A DNA stretch of 64,000 bases from Pseudomonas sp. L5B5 (GTDB lineage: Bacteria; Pseudomonadota; Gammaproteobacteria; Pseudomonadales; Pseudomonadaceae). Position numbers and translations under genes: made by a program. The notes below the pieces were generated by a model. That model did no database searches and was not told the origin of the DNA. It saw nothing but the letters and a program-made list of their open reading frames with translations. The DNA lies in contig NZ_CP084742.1 in assembly GCF_020520285.1 (NCBI RefSeq), positions 3,162,001 through 3,226,000 of the forward strand. Direction: 5' to 3'. Of the stretch, positions 35,813-45,819 are shown one piece after another (positions within the stretch are counted from its first letter, which is position 1; each line of letters opens with the position of its first letter).

Positions 35813-36976
35813 ATGTCGATTAACGTCGAAGACTATTTTGCGCGCGAAACCTTTCAGAAAATGAAGGCGTTCGCCGACAAGCAAGAAACCCCGTTCGTGG
35901 TCATCGACACCCAGATGATCGCCCAGGCCTACGACGACCTGCGCGCCGGTTTCGAATTCGCCAAGGTCTACTACGCGGTCAAGGCCAACCCGGCCGTCGA
36001 GATCATCGACCTGCTGCACGAAAAAGGCTCCAGCTTCGACATCGCCTCGATCTACGAGCTGGACAAGGTGCTGGGCCGCGGCATCGACCCGGCCAACATC
36101 AGCTACGGCAACACCATCAAGAAGTCCAAGGACATCCGCTACTTCTATGAGAAGGGCGTCCGCCTGTATGCCACCGACTCCGAAGCCGACCTGCGCAACA
36201 TCGCCAAGGCCGCGCCGGGCTCCAAGGTCTATGTGCGCATCCTCACCGAAGGCTCCACCACTGCCGACTGGCCACTGTCGCGCAAGTTCGGCTGCCAGAC
36301 CGACATGGCCATGGACCTCTTGATCCTCGCCCGTGACCTGGGCCTGGTGCCGTACGGCGTGTCGTTCCACGTGGGCTCGCAACAGCGCGACATCAGCGTC
36401 TGGGACGCCGCCATCGCCAAGGTCAAGGTGATCTTCGAGCGCCTCAAGGAAGAAGACGGCATCGTGCTGAAGCTGATCAACATGGGCGGCGGCTTCCCGG
36501 CCAACTACATCACCCGCACCAACAGCCTGGAAACCTACGCCGAGGAAATCATCCGTTTCCTCAAGGAAGACTTCGGCGACGACCTGCCGGAAATCATCCT
36601 CGAGCCAGGCCGTTCGCTGATCGCCAACGCCGGCATCCTGGTCAGTGAAGTGGTCCTGGTGGCACGCAAGTCCCGTACCGCCGTGGAACGCTGGGTGTAC
36701 ACCGACGTGGGCAAGTTCTCCGGCCTGATCGAAACCATGGACGAGTCCATCAAGTTCCCGATCTGGACCGAGAAGAAAGGCGAAGTGGAAGAAGTGGTGA
36801 TCGCCGGCCCGACCTGCGACAGCGCCGACATCATGTACGAGAACTACAAGTACGGCCTGCCACTGAACCTGGCCATCGGCGACCGCATGTACTGGCTGTC
36901 CACCGGTGCCTACACCACCAGCTACAGCGCCGTGGAATTCAACGGCTTCCCACCGCTGAAGGCCTACTACGTCTGA
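35813..36976 (+). CDS. speC: ornithine decarboxylase, type III PLP fold
   Basis: Converts L-ornithine to putrescine, the first step of polyamine synthesis. The 387-aa alanine-racemase-fold protein has the PLP-binding lysine in VYYAVKANP near residue 60, a glycine-rich phosphate-binding segment INMGGGFPANY near 223, and EPGRS near 264. The active-site Cys motif PTCDSADIMYE near 332 is typical of ornithine decarboxylases rather than diaminopimelate decarboxylase. Eukaryote-like short form, as in P. aeruginosa SpeC (PA4519). Terminator follows. Confidence 0.92.
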   Translation: MSINVEDYFARETFQKMKAFADKQETPFVVIDTQMIAQAYDDLRAGFEFAKVYYAVKANPAVEIIDLLHEKGSSFDIASIYELDKVLGRGIDPANISYGNTIKKSKDIRYFYEKGVRLYATDSEADLRNIAKAAPGSKVYVRILTEGSTTADWPLSRKFGCQTDMAMDLLILARDLGLVPYGVSFHVGSQQRDISVWDAAIAKVKVIFERLKEEDGIVLKLINMGGGFPANYITRTNSLETYAEEIIRFLKEDFGDDLPEIILEPGRSLIANAGILVSEVVLVARKSRTAVERWVYTDVGKFSGLIETMDESIKFPIWTEKKGEVEEVVIAGPTCDSADIMYENYKYGLPLNLAIGDRMYWLSTGAYTTSYSAVEFNGFPPLKAYYV

Positions 36977-37011
36977 CGGCAGCAGCAAGCGGTTAGCTTC
37001 AAGCTGCAAGT

Positions 37012-37042
37012 AAAAAGCCCATGACCTGTCATGGGCTTTTTT
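37012..37042 (+). terminator. terminator of speC
   Basis: AAAAAGCCCATGA, loop CCTG, TCATGGGCTTTTTT: bidirectional rho-independent terminator, usable by speC and by the convergent Sel1-piuC genes. Confidence 0.9.
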
Positions 37043-37089
37043 ATGAGCGTTGTCCCGTCCTGAACAAGGTGCCCCGTCCTGAATAAGGT

Positions 37090-37989
37090 TTACACCTTTG
37101 CGTCCTTGGAGAGGTCCTCGGCCCAAGCCTGCACCACCTGATGCTCGACGACTCTGGCCGCGTCCACCTCGGCCAGGCCCTCAGAAGGCAACAGGTCGAG
37201 CGTGGCCGCCAACTCGGCAAGCCTTGCGGCATCGCGCTCATCCCCCAGTTGCGCGGCGCGCTGGTGATAGGCCAGGGCCAGGGCGCGTACTTGTGGATGC
37301 CGGGCTTCAAGCAAGGCACCACGGGCCACCCGGAGAAAATTCAGGTTGCCGCCGACCAGGGCCCGTTGCAGCCATTCCACCGCTTCGCCAACACGCCCGG
37401 CCTCGGCCAGCACTGCGGCGTAGCTGAACTGCCCCCGGAAATCGCCGCCTTCGGCCGAGCGGCGATACCAGTCCCGGGCCGCCTCGAGGTCGGCCGGGCA
37501 GACCTGCCCTTCTTCCAGGTAGCGCCCCAGCAGGTTCATCGACTTGGCATGGCCCAGTTGCGCCGCACGCTGGTAGCAGGCCAGGGCCTGGGCATGGTCT
37601 TGCACCACGCCACGACCGGTGGCCAACAGGTTGGCGTAGTTGTACAGGCCCCAGTCCAGCCCGGCGGCGGCAGCCTGGCGGTAATGCCCGGCAGCGATGC
37701 CAGGGTCCGCCGGGCAACCCCAGCCATGTTCATGGCAGCGGCCGAGCATGTTGCGCGCCATCAGGTGGCCGCCCTGGGCGGCGATGCCGAACCAGCGCAG
37801 GGCCAGGACCGGGTCCTGTTCGATGCCGCGGCCATCGAGCAGGATCTGCCCCAGCAGGGCCTGGGCGTCCACCAGCCCTTGGCCGGCAGCCAGCAGGATC
37901 GCCTGGGCGGCGCGGGCCGGGCTCTCTTCGAGCATGGCGCCCAGTTGCTCGCCGTCGAGGCGTTCCTCGCGGCGCAGTTGAAAAGCCAC
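37090..37989 (-). CDS. Sel1-repeat protein next to PiuC
   Basis: A 299-aa cytoplasmic protein made largely of Sel1-like helical repeats (about 36 residues each): AQALLGQILLDGRGIEQDPVLALRWFGIAAQGGH, ARNMLGRCHEHGWG..., YNYANLLATGRGVVQDHAQALACYQRAAQLGH and SMNLLGRYLEEGQ... are clear units. Such repeats mediate protein contacts. The start is GTG at 37989, 3 bp after the piuC stop (37993), so the two are coupled. P. aeruginosa PA4516 stands in the same place. Function is unknown; an adaptor for iron-starvation functions is a guess from context. Confidence 0.85.
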   Translation of the reverse strand: MAFQLRREERLDGEQLGAMLEESPARAAQAILLAAGQGLVDAQALLGQILLDGRGIEQDPVLALRWFGIAAQGGHLMARNMLGRCHEHGWGCPADPGIAAGHYRQAAAAGLDWGLYNYANLLATGRGVVQDHAQALACYQRAAQLGHAKSMNLLGRYLEEGQVCPADLEAARDWYRRSAEGGDFRGQFSYAAVLAEAGRVGEAVEWLQRALVGGNLNFLRVARGALLEARHPQVRALALAYHQRAAQLGDERDAARLAELAATLDLLPSEGLAEVDAARVVEHQVVQAWAEDLSKDAKV

Positions 37990-37992
37990 GGC

Positions 37993-38673
37993 CTAGACCT
38001 CGACCCAGCGGCGCAACAGGTTGTGGTAGGTGCCGGTCAGGCGGATCAGCGAAGGATGCTCGGGCACATCCCGGGTCAGTTCCTGGATCGCCCCGTCCAT
38101 CTCGAACAGCAGTGCTCGCTGACTGTCTTCGCGCACCAGGCTCTGGGTCCAGAAGAACGAGGCGTAACGAGTGCCCCGGGTCACCGGGTTGACCTTGTGC
38201 AGGCTGGTGCCGGGGTACAGCACCAGGTCGCCGGCTGGCAGCTTGATCCGCTGCACGCCGTAGGTGTCCTGGATCTCCAGCTCGCCGCCGTCGTAGTCCT
38301 CGGGGTCGCTGAAGAACAGGGTCGACGACAAGTCGGTGCGTACCCGCTCGGCGCTGCCCTTGGGCTGGCGCACGGCGTTGTCGATATGGAAGTCGAAACT
38401 GCCACCTGCGGTGTAGCAGTTGATCAGCGGCGGGAACACCTTGTGCGGCAGGGCCGCGGACATGAACAGCGGGTTCTGCCACAACCGCTCGAGCAGCGCC
38501 TCGCCGATCTCCCGGGCCAGGGGATGGCCTTCGGGCAACTGCAGGTTGTGCTTGGCCTTGGCCGACTGGTAGCCGGCGGTGATCTTGCCGTCCGCCCAGT
38601 CCGCCTGTTCCAGGGCCTGGCGGATACGCCCTACTTCATCGCGGGTGAACACGCCGGGGATGTGCAGCAACAT
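37993..38673 (-). CDS. piuC: PiuC, PKHD-type Fe(II)/2-oxoglutarate hydroxylase
   Basis: Non-haem iron dioxygenase of the prolyl-4-hydroxylase fold, 226 aa from the ATG at 38673 ([21 protein letters not shown]). The metal triad is visible: HxD in [12 protein letters not shown] near residue 98, the distal His in [10 protein letters not shown] near 157, and the 2-oxoglutarate-binding Arg in [10 protein letters not shown] near 167. Iron-starvation-induced partner of PiuA in Pseudomonas; its target is unknown. The frame is open back to 39132, but the extension runs through the piuA promoter and lacks family similarity. Confidence 0.93.
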   Translation of the reverse strand: MLLHIPGVFTRDEVGRIRQALEQADWADGKITAGYQSAKAKHNLQLPEGHPLAREIGEALLERLWQNPLFMSAALPHKVFPPLINCYTAGGSFDFHIDNAVRQPKGSAERVRTDLSSTLFFSDPEDYDGGELEIQDTYGVQRIKLPAGDLVLYPGTSLHKVNPVTRGTRYASFFWTQSLVREDSQRALLFEMDGAIQELTRDVPEHPSLIRLTGTYHNLLRRWVEV

Positions 38674-38881
38674 GGCCAGGTACCTGGAAGATAAAAGTGC
38701 GGCAATGGTATTGATTCTTATTGACTGTGTAAAACGCCCGGGACGGATGGGAATGCAAAAACCGTAAAGATAAATTGTAAAGAATGTAAATTCAGTGCGA
38801 ATAGCAATGTTTCGCAATTGATAACGAATGCTCGTATCCCCTATATTCCGCGGCCTCAAAACCTCGGGGAGGGGACAAGAC
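38674..38881. promoter_or_regulatory. divergent piuC / piuA region with Fur-box-like sequences
   Basis: AT-rich 208 bp between divergent iron genes. GGTATTGATTCTTATTGAC (38708-38726) is a partial match to a Fur box, oriented toward piuC, and TTGATAACGAATGCTCGTATC (about 38819-38839) is a second, nearer piuA. GGGGAGGGG just before 38882 serves piuA as ribosome-binding site. Fur control is known for piuA in P. aeruginosa; the boxes here are approximate. Confidence 0.45.
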
Positions 38882-41143
38882 ATGACACGCCAACAACCAT
38901 TATCCGCTGTCAGTTCGCCACGTCTGCTGGCATCCGCCATCGGCGTCGCCATCACCGCCGGCTCCGCCGGGCACATGGTCCAGGCCGCCGAGGACACCGG
39001 CAAGAAGACCTCGGGCAACGCCATCGCCCTGGATGCCACCAGCATCACCGGCGAGGCCCAGGACGCGACGTCGTACAAGGTCGACAGCTCTTCCTCGAAG
39101 AAATACACCGCACCGCTGCGGGAAACTCCCAAAAGCGTGACCGTAATTCCTCAGCAGGTCATGCGTGACACCGGTGCCACCAGCTTGGTGGACGCCCTGC
39201 GTACTACCCCGGGCATTACCTTTGGCGCTGGAGAGGGCGGCAACCCCGCCGGTGACCGACCGATCATCCGAGGCTTCAACGCCGAAAGCGATGTGTTCAT
39301 CGATGGCATGCGAGACCCTGCTTCGCAAAGCCGGGAAATCTTCAACGTTGAATCCATCGAAATCAGCAAAGGTCCAGGCTCGGCCTTTACCGGTGCAGGT
39401 TCCACCGGCGGCAGTCTCAACCTGGTATCCAAGACTGCCAAATTGGGCAACTCCTACAACGGCGGTTTCACCTGGGGCTCGGACCAGACCAAGCGCACTA
39501 CCTTGGACCTGAACCAGCAGATGACCGACACCTCGGCCTTCCGTCTGAACCTGATGAAACACGAGGCCAATGTTGCTGGCCGTGACGCAGTGGATGTAAG
39601 CCGCTGGGGCGTGGCGCCATCCTTCGCCTTCGGTCTGGGCACCGATACCCGTGTGACTGTCGGCTACTACCATGTGCGTACCGACGACATGCCCGACTAC
39701 GGTCTACCACTGACGTCCAGCGCTAATCGCAGCAAGTACAACGTCGACAAGCCAGCCCATGTCAACCGTGACAACTTCTATGGCCTGACCGGACGTGACT
39801 ATCGCAAGACCACCAACGACAGTGGCACCTTCAAGATCGAGCATGATCTGAACGACAACCTGACCCTGTCCAACAGCTTCCGCCTGTCGCGCTCGACACT
39901 CGACTACATCGTCACCAACCCAGATGACAGCAAGGGCAACGTCGCCAACGGCACCCTGTATCGCAGCTCGAAGAACCGCAACTCGACATCCAAAGGCTGG
40001 ACCAACCAGACCGACCTGAGCGCCAAGTTCAATACCGGCGCTATCGAACATAGCCTGGTCACCGGGCTGGAGTTCTCCTATCAGGACACTCACAACCGTC
40101 CATACGTACTGACCTCCAGCGCCTCTGGCACGACTTGTAATCCGGCGCTGTTCAGGTCCGGCGATTGCACCAGTCTCTATGACCCGACCCCAGGTGATAG
40201 CTGGAACGGCACCATCAAAGACAGCGAAGCATTTACCGACACCGATACCAAGACCACTGCGGCCTATGTATTCGACACCTTGAAGTTCAACGAGCAATGG
40301 TCGCTGAACCTTGGCCTGCGTTATGACAACTACAAAACCCAGTCCAGCGGCTATAGCACTGGCGGTCGTGGTTCCGTGGCAGGTAGCTTCTCCCGCGAAA
40401 ACACCAGCGATCTGTTGAATTACCAGATCGGTGTGGTCTACAAACCACTGCCCAACGGCAGCATCTACGCCGCTTATTCCACCTCCAGCAACCCCGCTGG
40501 GGAAACCAGCGGCAACGGCGGCCTGGAGCTGGCAGCGAACAACAGCGACCTGGATCCGGAAAAGAACCGCAACTACGAAGTCGGTACCAAGTGGGACTTC
40601 TTCGATGATGACCTGTCGCTGACCGCTGCCCTGTTCCGTACCGAGAAAACCAATGCACGTATCGACGATCCGGACGGAGCAACAACCCAGGTGCTGGACG
40701 GCGAACAACGCGTCAACGGACTGGAGCTGACCTATACCGGCAAGATCACCCGTAACTGGAAGGTCTATGGCGGCTACACCTACATGGAAAGCGAAGTGGT
40801 GAAGACCACCAAGTCCGAAGATGAAGGCAACCACATGCCGAGCACCCCACGGAACAACTTCACCCTCTGGTCGACCTACGACCTGATTCCGGAAAGGCTC
40901 ACCATCGGTGCCGGGGCCACCTTCGTCGACTCGCAGTTCGGCAACGTCGCCAACTCGGTAGAAATTCCGTCCTACTGGCGTTATGACGCAATGGCCAGCT
41001 ACAAGCTGACCAAGAACGTCGACCTGCAATTGAACGTGCAGAACCTGACCGACAAGCGTTACTTCGATCAGGTATTCCAGACTCACTACGCCCACGTTGC
41101 AGCAGGCCGTACCGCCCTGATGAGTGCCAACTTCCACTTCTGA
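38882..41143 (+). CDS. piuA: TonB-dependent siderophore receptor PiuA
   Basis: Outer-membrane iron-siderophore receptor, 753 aa. An atypical long signal ([20 protein letters not shown] then [15 protein letters not shown]) is followed by a plug domain ([36 protein letters not shown], then [19 protein letters not shown]) and a 22-strand barrel ending ALMSANFHF, with the terminal Phe needed for insertion. In P. aeruginosa the homologue also admits catechol-type siderophore-drug conjugates. The start at 38882 is chosen over the ATG at 38828 because of the ribosome-binding site. The TonB box is not certain. Divergent from piuC; piuB follows. Confidence 0.95.
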   Translation: MTRQQPLSAVSSPRLLASAIGVAITAGSAGHMVQAAEDTGKKTSGNAIALDATSITGEAQDATSYKVDSSSSKKYTAPLRETPKSVTVIPQQVMRDTGATSLVDALRTTPGITFGAGEGGNPAGDRPIIRGFNAESDVFIDGMRDPASQSREIFNVESIEISKGPGSAFTGAGSTGGSLNLVSKTAKLGNSYNGGFTWGSDQTKRTTLDLNQQMTDTSAFRLNLMKHEANVAGRDAVDVSRWGVAPSFAFGLGTDTRVTVGYYHVRTDDMPDYGLPLTSSANRSKYNVDKPAHVNRDNFYGLTGRDYRKTTNDSGTFKIEHDLNDNLTLSNSFRLSRSTLDYIVTNPDDSKGNVANGTLYRSSKNRNSTSKGWTNQTDLSAKFNTGAIEHSLVTGLEFSYQDTHNRPYVLTSSASGTTCNPALFRSGDCTSLYDPTPGDSWNGTIKDSEAFTDTDTKTTAAYVFDTLKFNEQWSLNLGLRYDNYKTQSSGYSTGGRGSVAGSFSRENTSDLLNYQIGVVYKPLPNGSIYAAYSTSSNPAGETSGNGGLELAANNSDLDPEKNRNYEVGTKWDFFDDDLSLTAALFRTEKTNARIDDPDGATTQVLDGEQRVNGLELTYTGKITRNWKVYGGYTYMESEVVKTTKSEDEGNHMPSTPRNNFTLWSTYDLIPERLTIGAGATFVDSQFGNVANSVEIPSYWRYDAMASYKLTKNVDLQLNVQNLTDKRYFDQVFQTHYAHVAAGRTALMSANFHF

Positions 41144-41181
41144 TCCGCAACGACATCCTGTGGCCCCGGCCACAGGTGCCC

Positions 41182-41213
41182 AAGCCCCATGCACCCGCTG
41201 CCTGGGGCTTTTG
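41182..41213 (+). terminator. weak terminator after piuA
   Basis: AAGCCCC (41182-41188) pairs with GGGGCTT (41204-41210), followed by TTGCG. The loop is long, so it may act as an attenuator that lets some transcription continue into piuB. Confidence 0.5.
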
Positions 41214-41295
41214 CGTGTAAAGAAGAATGCTTCTCGCTCACACACGGCATAATGCGCGCCGTGTTTTACCTTTCCGGATCATCAAGGCGGTCGAT

Positions 41296-43827
41296 GTGTT
41301 GAAGAAAACCCTGTTCCAGCTGCACTGGTTCTTCGGCATCAGCGCCGGGCTGGTCCTGGCCCTGATGGGGATCACCGGGGCCGTGGTGTCGTTCGAGGAC
41401 GAGATCCTGCGCGCCCTCAACCCATCGGTGCTGCAGGTCGACAAGCTGCCCGCCGGCCCGCTGCCGCCCGCCGAACTGGTGGCCAAGCTCCAGGCTGGCG
41501 AGGGCAAGGACGTGTCCATGCTCTGGGTCGAGACCGACAGCGGCAACGCCGCGCGGGTGTTCTTCACACCACCGCCCGGCGAACGCCGTGGGCAGATGCG
41601 CTACTTCGATCCCTATACCGGTGAACTCACCGGCGAGGCCCTGGGCCAGGGCTTCTTCGGCTTCATGCTGCAACTGCACCGGTTCCTGGCCATGGGCGAC
41701 AGCGGCCGGCAGATCACCGGGGCCTGCACCCTGATCCTGATTTTCTTCTGCCTGTCCGGCCTGTACCTGCGCTGGCCGCGCCAGGTCGCCAGCTGGCGCG
41801 CCTGGCTGACCCTGGACTGGGCCAAGAAAGGCCGGGCCTTCAACTGGGACCTGCACGCGGTGTTCGGTACCTGGTGCTTGCTGTTCTACTTGTCGTTCGC
41901 CCTGACCGGCCTGTACTGGTCGTACGAGTGGTACAGCAAGGGCCTGACCCGCCTGCTCTCGGATGCACCGCAGAGCGAGCGCGTCCGTGGCGGTCGCGGC
42001 GGCCCACCGCCCAAGGGCCCGGCCCCGGTGGCCGACTACCGAGCCATGTGGAGCAGCATCTACAGCGCCGCCGGCAAGGATCTGAGCGCCTACAACGTGC
42101 GCATGCCGCCCGTGGCCGGGCAACCGGCGACGGTGTTCTACCTGCTCAAGGATTCGCCCCACGAGCGCGCCCTGAACCAGATCACCCTGGACCCGGCCAC
42201 CGGCGTCATCAGCCGGCACGATCGCTACGCCGACAAGAGCTTCAAGGCGCAATTGCTGACCAGTGTCTACGCCCTGCACGTGGGCAGCTACTTCGGCCTG
42301 GTGGGACGCATCGTGCTGACCCTGGCCTCGCTGTGCATGCCGCTGTTCTTCATCACCGGCTGGTTGCTGTACCTGGATCGCCGGCGCAAGAAACGCCAGA
42401 TCAAGGATGCCCGCCAGGGTCTGGAACAGCCTGCCGACGACGCCAACGGCTGGCTGATCGGCTTTGCCAGCCAGAGCGGTTTCGCCGAGCAACTGGCCTG
42501 GCAGACCGCCGGGCAATTGCAGGCCGCAGGCATCGGTGCCCGGGTCCGCCCGCTGGCCAGCCTGGGCGAGCAGGACCTGCGCAGCGCTCAACGGGCGCTG
42601 TTCGTGGTCAGTACCTTCGGTGACGGTGAGGCGCCGGACAGCGCCCGGGGCTTCGAGCGCAAGCTGCTGGGCCGCGAGCTGGCCCTCGACGGCCTGGAGT
42701 ACGCGATGCTGGGCCTGGGCGATCGCCAGTACCCGCAGTTCTGCGGGTTCGCCCGGCGCCTGCACGCCTGGCTGTCGAGCCAGGGCGGTAGCAGCCTGTT
42801 CACCCCGGTGGAGGTCGACAGTGGCGACACCTACGCCCTGCGCCACTGGCAACAGCAACTGGGCCAGCTCACCGGCCATGCCCCGGTGGACCTGTGGCAG
42901 GCCCCGGCCTTCGCCAACTGGACCTTGAGCCAGCGCACCTTGCTCAACCCCGAGAGCAGCGGCTCGGGGGTCTACCTCCTGAAATTGCAGCCGCCCGGCA
43001 CCAGCAGCTGGCTGGCCGGCGACCTGGTGGAGGTCATGCCGCGCAACTGTCTGTGGCTGGTGGAGCACTTCCTCGAGGGCCTGGGGCTTTCCAGGGACAC
43101 CCCAGTACAGCTCGACGGTCTGGAAGAGAGCCTGGAACAGGCCCTGGGCAGCCGCCAGCTGCCGGACAATCGCACCCATCTGGTGGGCCTGCATGCCCAG
43201 GCCCTGGTGGATGCGCTGGTGCCGCTGAGCCCGCGCGAATACTCCATCGCCTCGATCGCCGCCGACGGTTGCCTGGAACTGCTGGTGCGCCAGGAACGCC
43301 ACGCCGACGGCAGCCTGGGCATCGGCTCCGGCTGGCTCACCGAGCACGTCCAGGTGGGCGCGAGCATCAGCCTGCGGGTGCGTCGCAACAGCGGCTTCCA
43401 CCTGCCGACCGAGCCCTGCCCGCTGATCCTGCTGGGCAACGGCACGGGCCTGGCGGGCCTGCGCAGCCTGCTAAAGGCACGGATCGCCGAGGGCCAGCAG
43501 CGCAACTGGCTGCTCTTCGGCGAACGCAACGCCGAGCATGATTTCTACTGCAAGGATGAGCTACAGGAATGGCTGGCCCGCGGCGACCTGAGCCGCCTGG
43601 ACCTGGCCTTCTCCCGCGACCAGGAGCAGAAGATCTACGTCCAAGACCGCCTATGCCAGGCCGCCGGCACCTTGCAACAGTGGCTCGACGACGGCGCCGC
43701 GCTCTACATCTGCGGCAGCCTGCAAGGCATGGCAGCGGGGGTGGACCAGGTGCTCAACGAAGTGCTGGGCGCCGAACAGGTCGAGCGCCTGATCGAACAA
43801 GGCCGCTACCGCCGCGACGTCTACTGA
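41296..43827 (+). CDS. piuB: PiuB, PepSY-flavodoxin-reductase fusion (iron reductase)
   Basis: Large membrane flavoprotein, 843 aa. The first 370 residues are a PepSY-associated membrane domain with four or more helices ([21 protein letters not shown], a second near 135, [21 protein letters not shown], and [26 protein letters not shown]) and several His residues as haem-ligand candidates. A flavodoxin-like segment ([17 protein letters not shown] near 385) and a sulfite/cytochrome P450-reductase-like FAD/NADPH module ([47 protein letters not shown]) complete it. It probably passes NADPH electrons across the inner membrane to release iron from siderophores. Start GTG at 41296; TTG at 41299 is possible. 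Confidence 0.9.
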   Translation: MLKKTLFQLHWFFGISAGLVLALMGITGAVVSFEDEILRALNPSVLQVDKLPAGPLPPAELVAKLQAGEGKDVSMLWVETDSGNAARVFFTPPPGERRGQMRYFDPYTGELTGEALGQGFFGFMLQLHRFLAMGDSGRQITGACTLILIFFCLSGLYLRWPRQVASWRAWLTLDWAKKGRAFNWDLHAVFGTWCLLFYLSFALTGLYWSYEWYSKGLTRLLSDAPQSERVRGGRGGPPPKGPAPVADYRAMWSSIYSAAGKDLSAYNVRMPPVAGQPATVFYLLKDSPHERALNQITLDPATGVISRHDRYADKSFKAQLLTSVYALHVGSYFGLVGRIVLTLASLCMPLFFITGWLLYLDRRRKKRQIKDARQGLEQPADDANGWLIGFASQSGFAEQLAWQTAGQLQAAGIGARVRPLASLGEQDLRSAQRALFVVSTFGDGEAPDSARGFERKLLGRELALDGLEYAMLGLGDRQYPQFCGFARRLHAWLSSQGGSSLFTPVEVDSGDTYALRHWQQQLGQLTGHAPVDLWQAPAFANWTLSQRTLLNPESSGSGVYLLKLQPPGTSSWLAGDLVEVMPRNCLWLVEHFLEGLGLSRDTPVQLDGLEESLEQALGSRQLPDNRTHLVGLHAQALVDALVPLSPREYSIASIAADGCLELLVRQERHADGSLGIGSGWLTEHVQVGASISLRVRRNSGFHLPTEPCPLILLGNGTGLAGLRSLLKARIAEGQQRNWLLFGERNAEHDFYCKDELQEWLARGDLSRLDLAFSRDQEQKIYVQDRLCQAAGTLQQWLDDGAALYICGSLQGMAAGVDQVLNEVLGAEQVERLIEQGRYRRDVY

Positions 43828-43830
43828 CCG

Positions 43831-43918
43831 GTAGGAGCGAGGCTCGCCCGCGATAAGCGCGATGCGGTGTGTCTGGAACACCGCGTTAGCATTCATCGCG
43901 GGCGAGCCTCGCTCCTAC
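43831..43918. repeat. REP pair (BIME) with perfect 23-bp arms
   Basis: GTAGGAGCGAGGCTCGCCCG (start of the left arm, 43831-43853) and its exact complement ending CGAGCCTCGCTCCTAC (43896-43918) flank a 42-bp centre. Typical Pseudomonas REP doublet placed between convergent piuB and phoD genes. Confidence 0.85.
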
Positions 43919-43938
43919 CCATAGGCAACAGGCGTGCA

Positions 43939-45480
43939 TCAGGCTGGTTGCAGCGTGCGCTCGAACACCGCCACGCCATCGAGATCACGCAGGATCACGT
44001 TCATCTGCGCCGTCTGGCCATCGATCTGCACCTCGCCAAAGAACTGGAAGCCGGCAAACGGCGAGGCATTCTGGGTCGGCGGCGCCTTCTGGAACACCAC
44101 CTCGGGGCCGAAGGTCTTGTCCAGCGCGTTGGGCCCGAAGCTGCCGGCATTCAGCGGGCCGGCGACGAACTCCCAGAACGGCTCGAAATCCTGGAATGCC
44201 GCCCTGTCGGGGTGATAGTGGTGGGCCGCGCAGTAATGCACGTCGGCGGTCAGCCACACATGGTTGCGCACCCGATGCTTGCGCAGGTAGGCCAGCAACT
44301 CGGCGATCTCCAGCTCGCGGCCCTGGGCCGGGCCCGGGTCGCCGTTGGCGATGGCCTCCCAGCGCGCCACGCCAGGGCTGACCTCACCGTCGGGCACGCC
44401 CAGGCCGATGGGCATGTCTGCGGCCACCACCTTCCACTGCGCCTGGGAATCCTTGAGTTCGCGCTTGAGCCAGTCCAGTTGCTCACGGCCGAGGAACGGC
44501 TTCTCGCCGCCAAGGTTGTCGTCGTTGGGCCCGCGATAGCTGCGCATGTCCAGCACGAACACATCCAGCAACGGCCCGTAGCTGAGCTTGCGATAGATCC
44601 GCCCGCCGCCATCGGCGCTCTGCCGGCGCATCGGCGCGTACTCCAGCCAGGCCTGGCGCGCACGGCCGACCAGGGTCTGGATGTCCTTGACCATGTAGCG
44701 CTCGTCCAGCTGCTTGCTCGGCGACCAGTTGTTGACCACCTCGTGGTCGTCCCACTGCCAGATCTGCGGCACCTCGGCGTTGAACCGGCGCAGGTTCTCG
44801 TCCATCAGGTTGTAGCGATAGTTGCCGCGGTACTCGTCCAGGGTCTCGGCCACCTTGCTCTTGGCCTCGGTGGTGAGGTTGCGCCAGATGCGCCCGCCCT
44901 CGGTGGTCAACTGCGCCGGTACCGGGCCGTCGGCGTAGATGGTGTCGCCGCTGTGGATAAAGAAGTCCGGCAAGCGCAGGCGCATCGCCTCGTAGATGCG
45001 CATGCCGCCGATGTCCGGGTTGATGCCGAAACCCTGGCCGACAGTGTCGCCGCTCCAGACGAAACGGATATCCCGGCGCTGGCTCGGGGCACTGCGCAAA
45101 TGGCCGAACCAGGGTTCGCTGGCGACCCCGGTGCGGGCATCCTCGAAGGTCACCCGATAGAAGATCGCCTGGTTGGCCGGCAATCCGCTGAGCTCGACCC
45201 GGGCGGTGAAATCGGTGCGGGCATCGGCCAGCGGCGAGACCAGGCGCCGCGGGTTGGTGAACATGCTGCGGGTGTCCCATTCCACCACCATCCGCGCCGG
45301 GCGGTCGCTGCGGCTCCAGATGATCGCCCGGTCGCCCTGCAAGTCGCCGGACTGCACGCCATCGGTGAGCTTGGGCCGATCCTTGACCGAGGCGATCACC
45401 GCCGGCGCCAGGCTGGGCATCAACATCCCCGCCCCGGCGATTTGCATGATCCGTCGACGGCCGAGGTTGAACTCGCTCAT
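43939..45480 (-). CDS. phoD: PhoD-type Tat-exported alkaline phosphatase/phosphodiesterase
   Basis: Periplasmic or secreted Ca/Fe-dependent phosphatase of the PhoD family, 513 aa. The signal has a twin-arginine run (SEFNLGRRRIMQIAGAGMLM), and cofactor loading would occur before export. Metal-site motifs are visible: WSGDTVGQ, FFIHSGDTIYADGPVP near 178, WQWDDHEVVNNWSP near 240 and HVWLTADVHYCAAHHY near 416. It probably releases phosphate from phosphomonoesters or diesters. In P. aeruginosa a similar gene is the extracellular DNA-degrading eddA (PA3910), so nucleic-acid phosphate scavenging is an alternative. Ends next to a REP doublet. Confidence 0.9.
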   Translation of the reverse strand: MSEFNLGRRRIMQIAGAGMLMPSLAPAVIASVKDRPKLTDGVQSGDLQGDRAIIWSRSDRPARMVVEWDTRSMFTNPRRLVSPLADARTDFTARVELSGLPANQAIFYRVTFEDARTGVASEPWFGHLRSAPSQRRDIRFVWSGDTVGQGFGINPDIGGMRIYEAMRLRLPDFFIHSGDTIYADGPVPAQLTTEGGRIWRNLTTEAKSKVAETLDEYRGNYRYNLMDENLRRFNAEVPQIWQWDDHEVVNNWSPSKQLDERYMVKDIQTLVGRARQAWLEYAPMRRQSADGGGRIYRKLSYGPLLDVFVLDMRSYRGPNDDNLGGEKPFLGREQLDWLKRELKDSQAQWKVVAADMPIGLGVPDGEVSPGVARWEAIANGDPGPAQGRELEIAELLAYLRKHRVRNHVWLTADVHYCAAHHYHPDRAAFQDFEPFWEFVAGPLNAGSFGPNALDKTFGPEVVFQKAPPTQNASPFAGFQFFGEVQIDGQTAQMNVILRDLDGVAVFERTLQPA

Positions 45481-45597
45481 GGTGACTCCCTGACATGGTC
45501 AAAAGAGGCCACCTTAGCCAGCGGCGATGAAGGGGATGTGACAAAGACGCGTCCTGGCCCGGGAGTCCCAGGCCAGCCGGCGACGGGTGCAGCGGGT

Positions 45598-45736
45598 CTC
45601 TCAAGCTGCCTCTACGGCAGTAACGGGTGCCGATGGATTGATGGATTGTGTTTTGCCTGCCTGTTCGGCAATCGAGATGAACAGCACCGAAGGACGGTGA
45701 AGGACTGGTTTCTTAGCTGCCTGTGCGGCAGTGCCC
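45598..45736 (-). CRISPR. minimal type I-F CRISPR array remnant
   Basis: Read on the minus strand, the first repeat (45736-45709) has the I-F core ACTGCCGCACAGGCAG, where CTGCC and GGCAG are the stem arms cut by Cas6f, followed by the exact 8-nt handle CTAAGAAA. A spacer of exactly 32 nt follows (45708-45677), the I-F standard. A second, degenerate repeat (45676-45649, core TTGCCGAACAGGCAG) matches the canonical repeat at about 20 of 28 positions. After only 23 nt, a third hairpin (45625-45598, core CTGCCGTAGAGGCAG) matches at about 19 of 28. An intact leader-side repeat and degenerate far-side repeats are normal array polarity. The leader side lies 83 bp after cas6f. Confidence 0.75.
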
Positions 45737-45819
45737 CCAACGCAGGGCGTACAGCCTTTTTGAGGTGCCTTGTAAGTCATTGACGTGACAAGGCGCTCCA
45801 CTGCGTCAGGGGAAAAAGG

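Noticed and set aside
37993..39132. Longer version of piuC starting inside piuA
   Set aside because: The extension crosses the piuA start and its promoter; the conserved PiuC N-terminus begins at 38673.
41266..43401. 711-codon minus-strand frame over piuB
   Set aside because: Shadow of piuB; no motif.
45490..45597. Further CRISPR repeats beyond the third hairpin
   Set aside because: No GGCAG/CTGCC stem or CTAAGAAA handle is present in this stretch; the array ends here.
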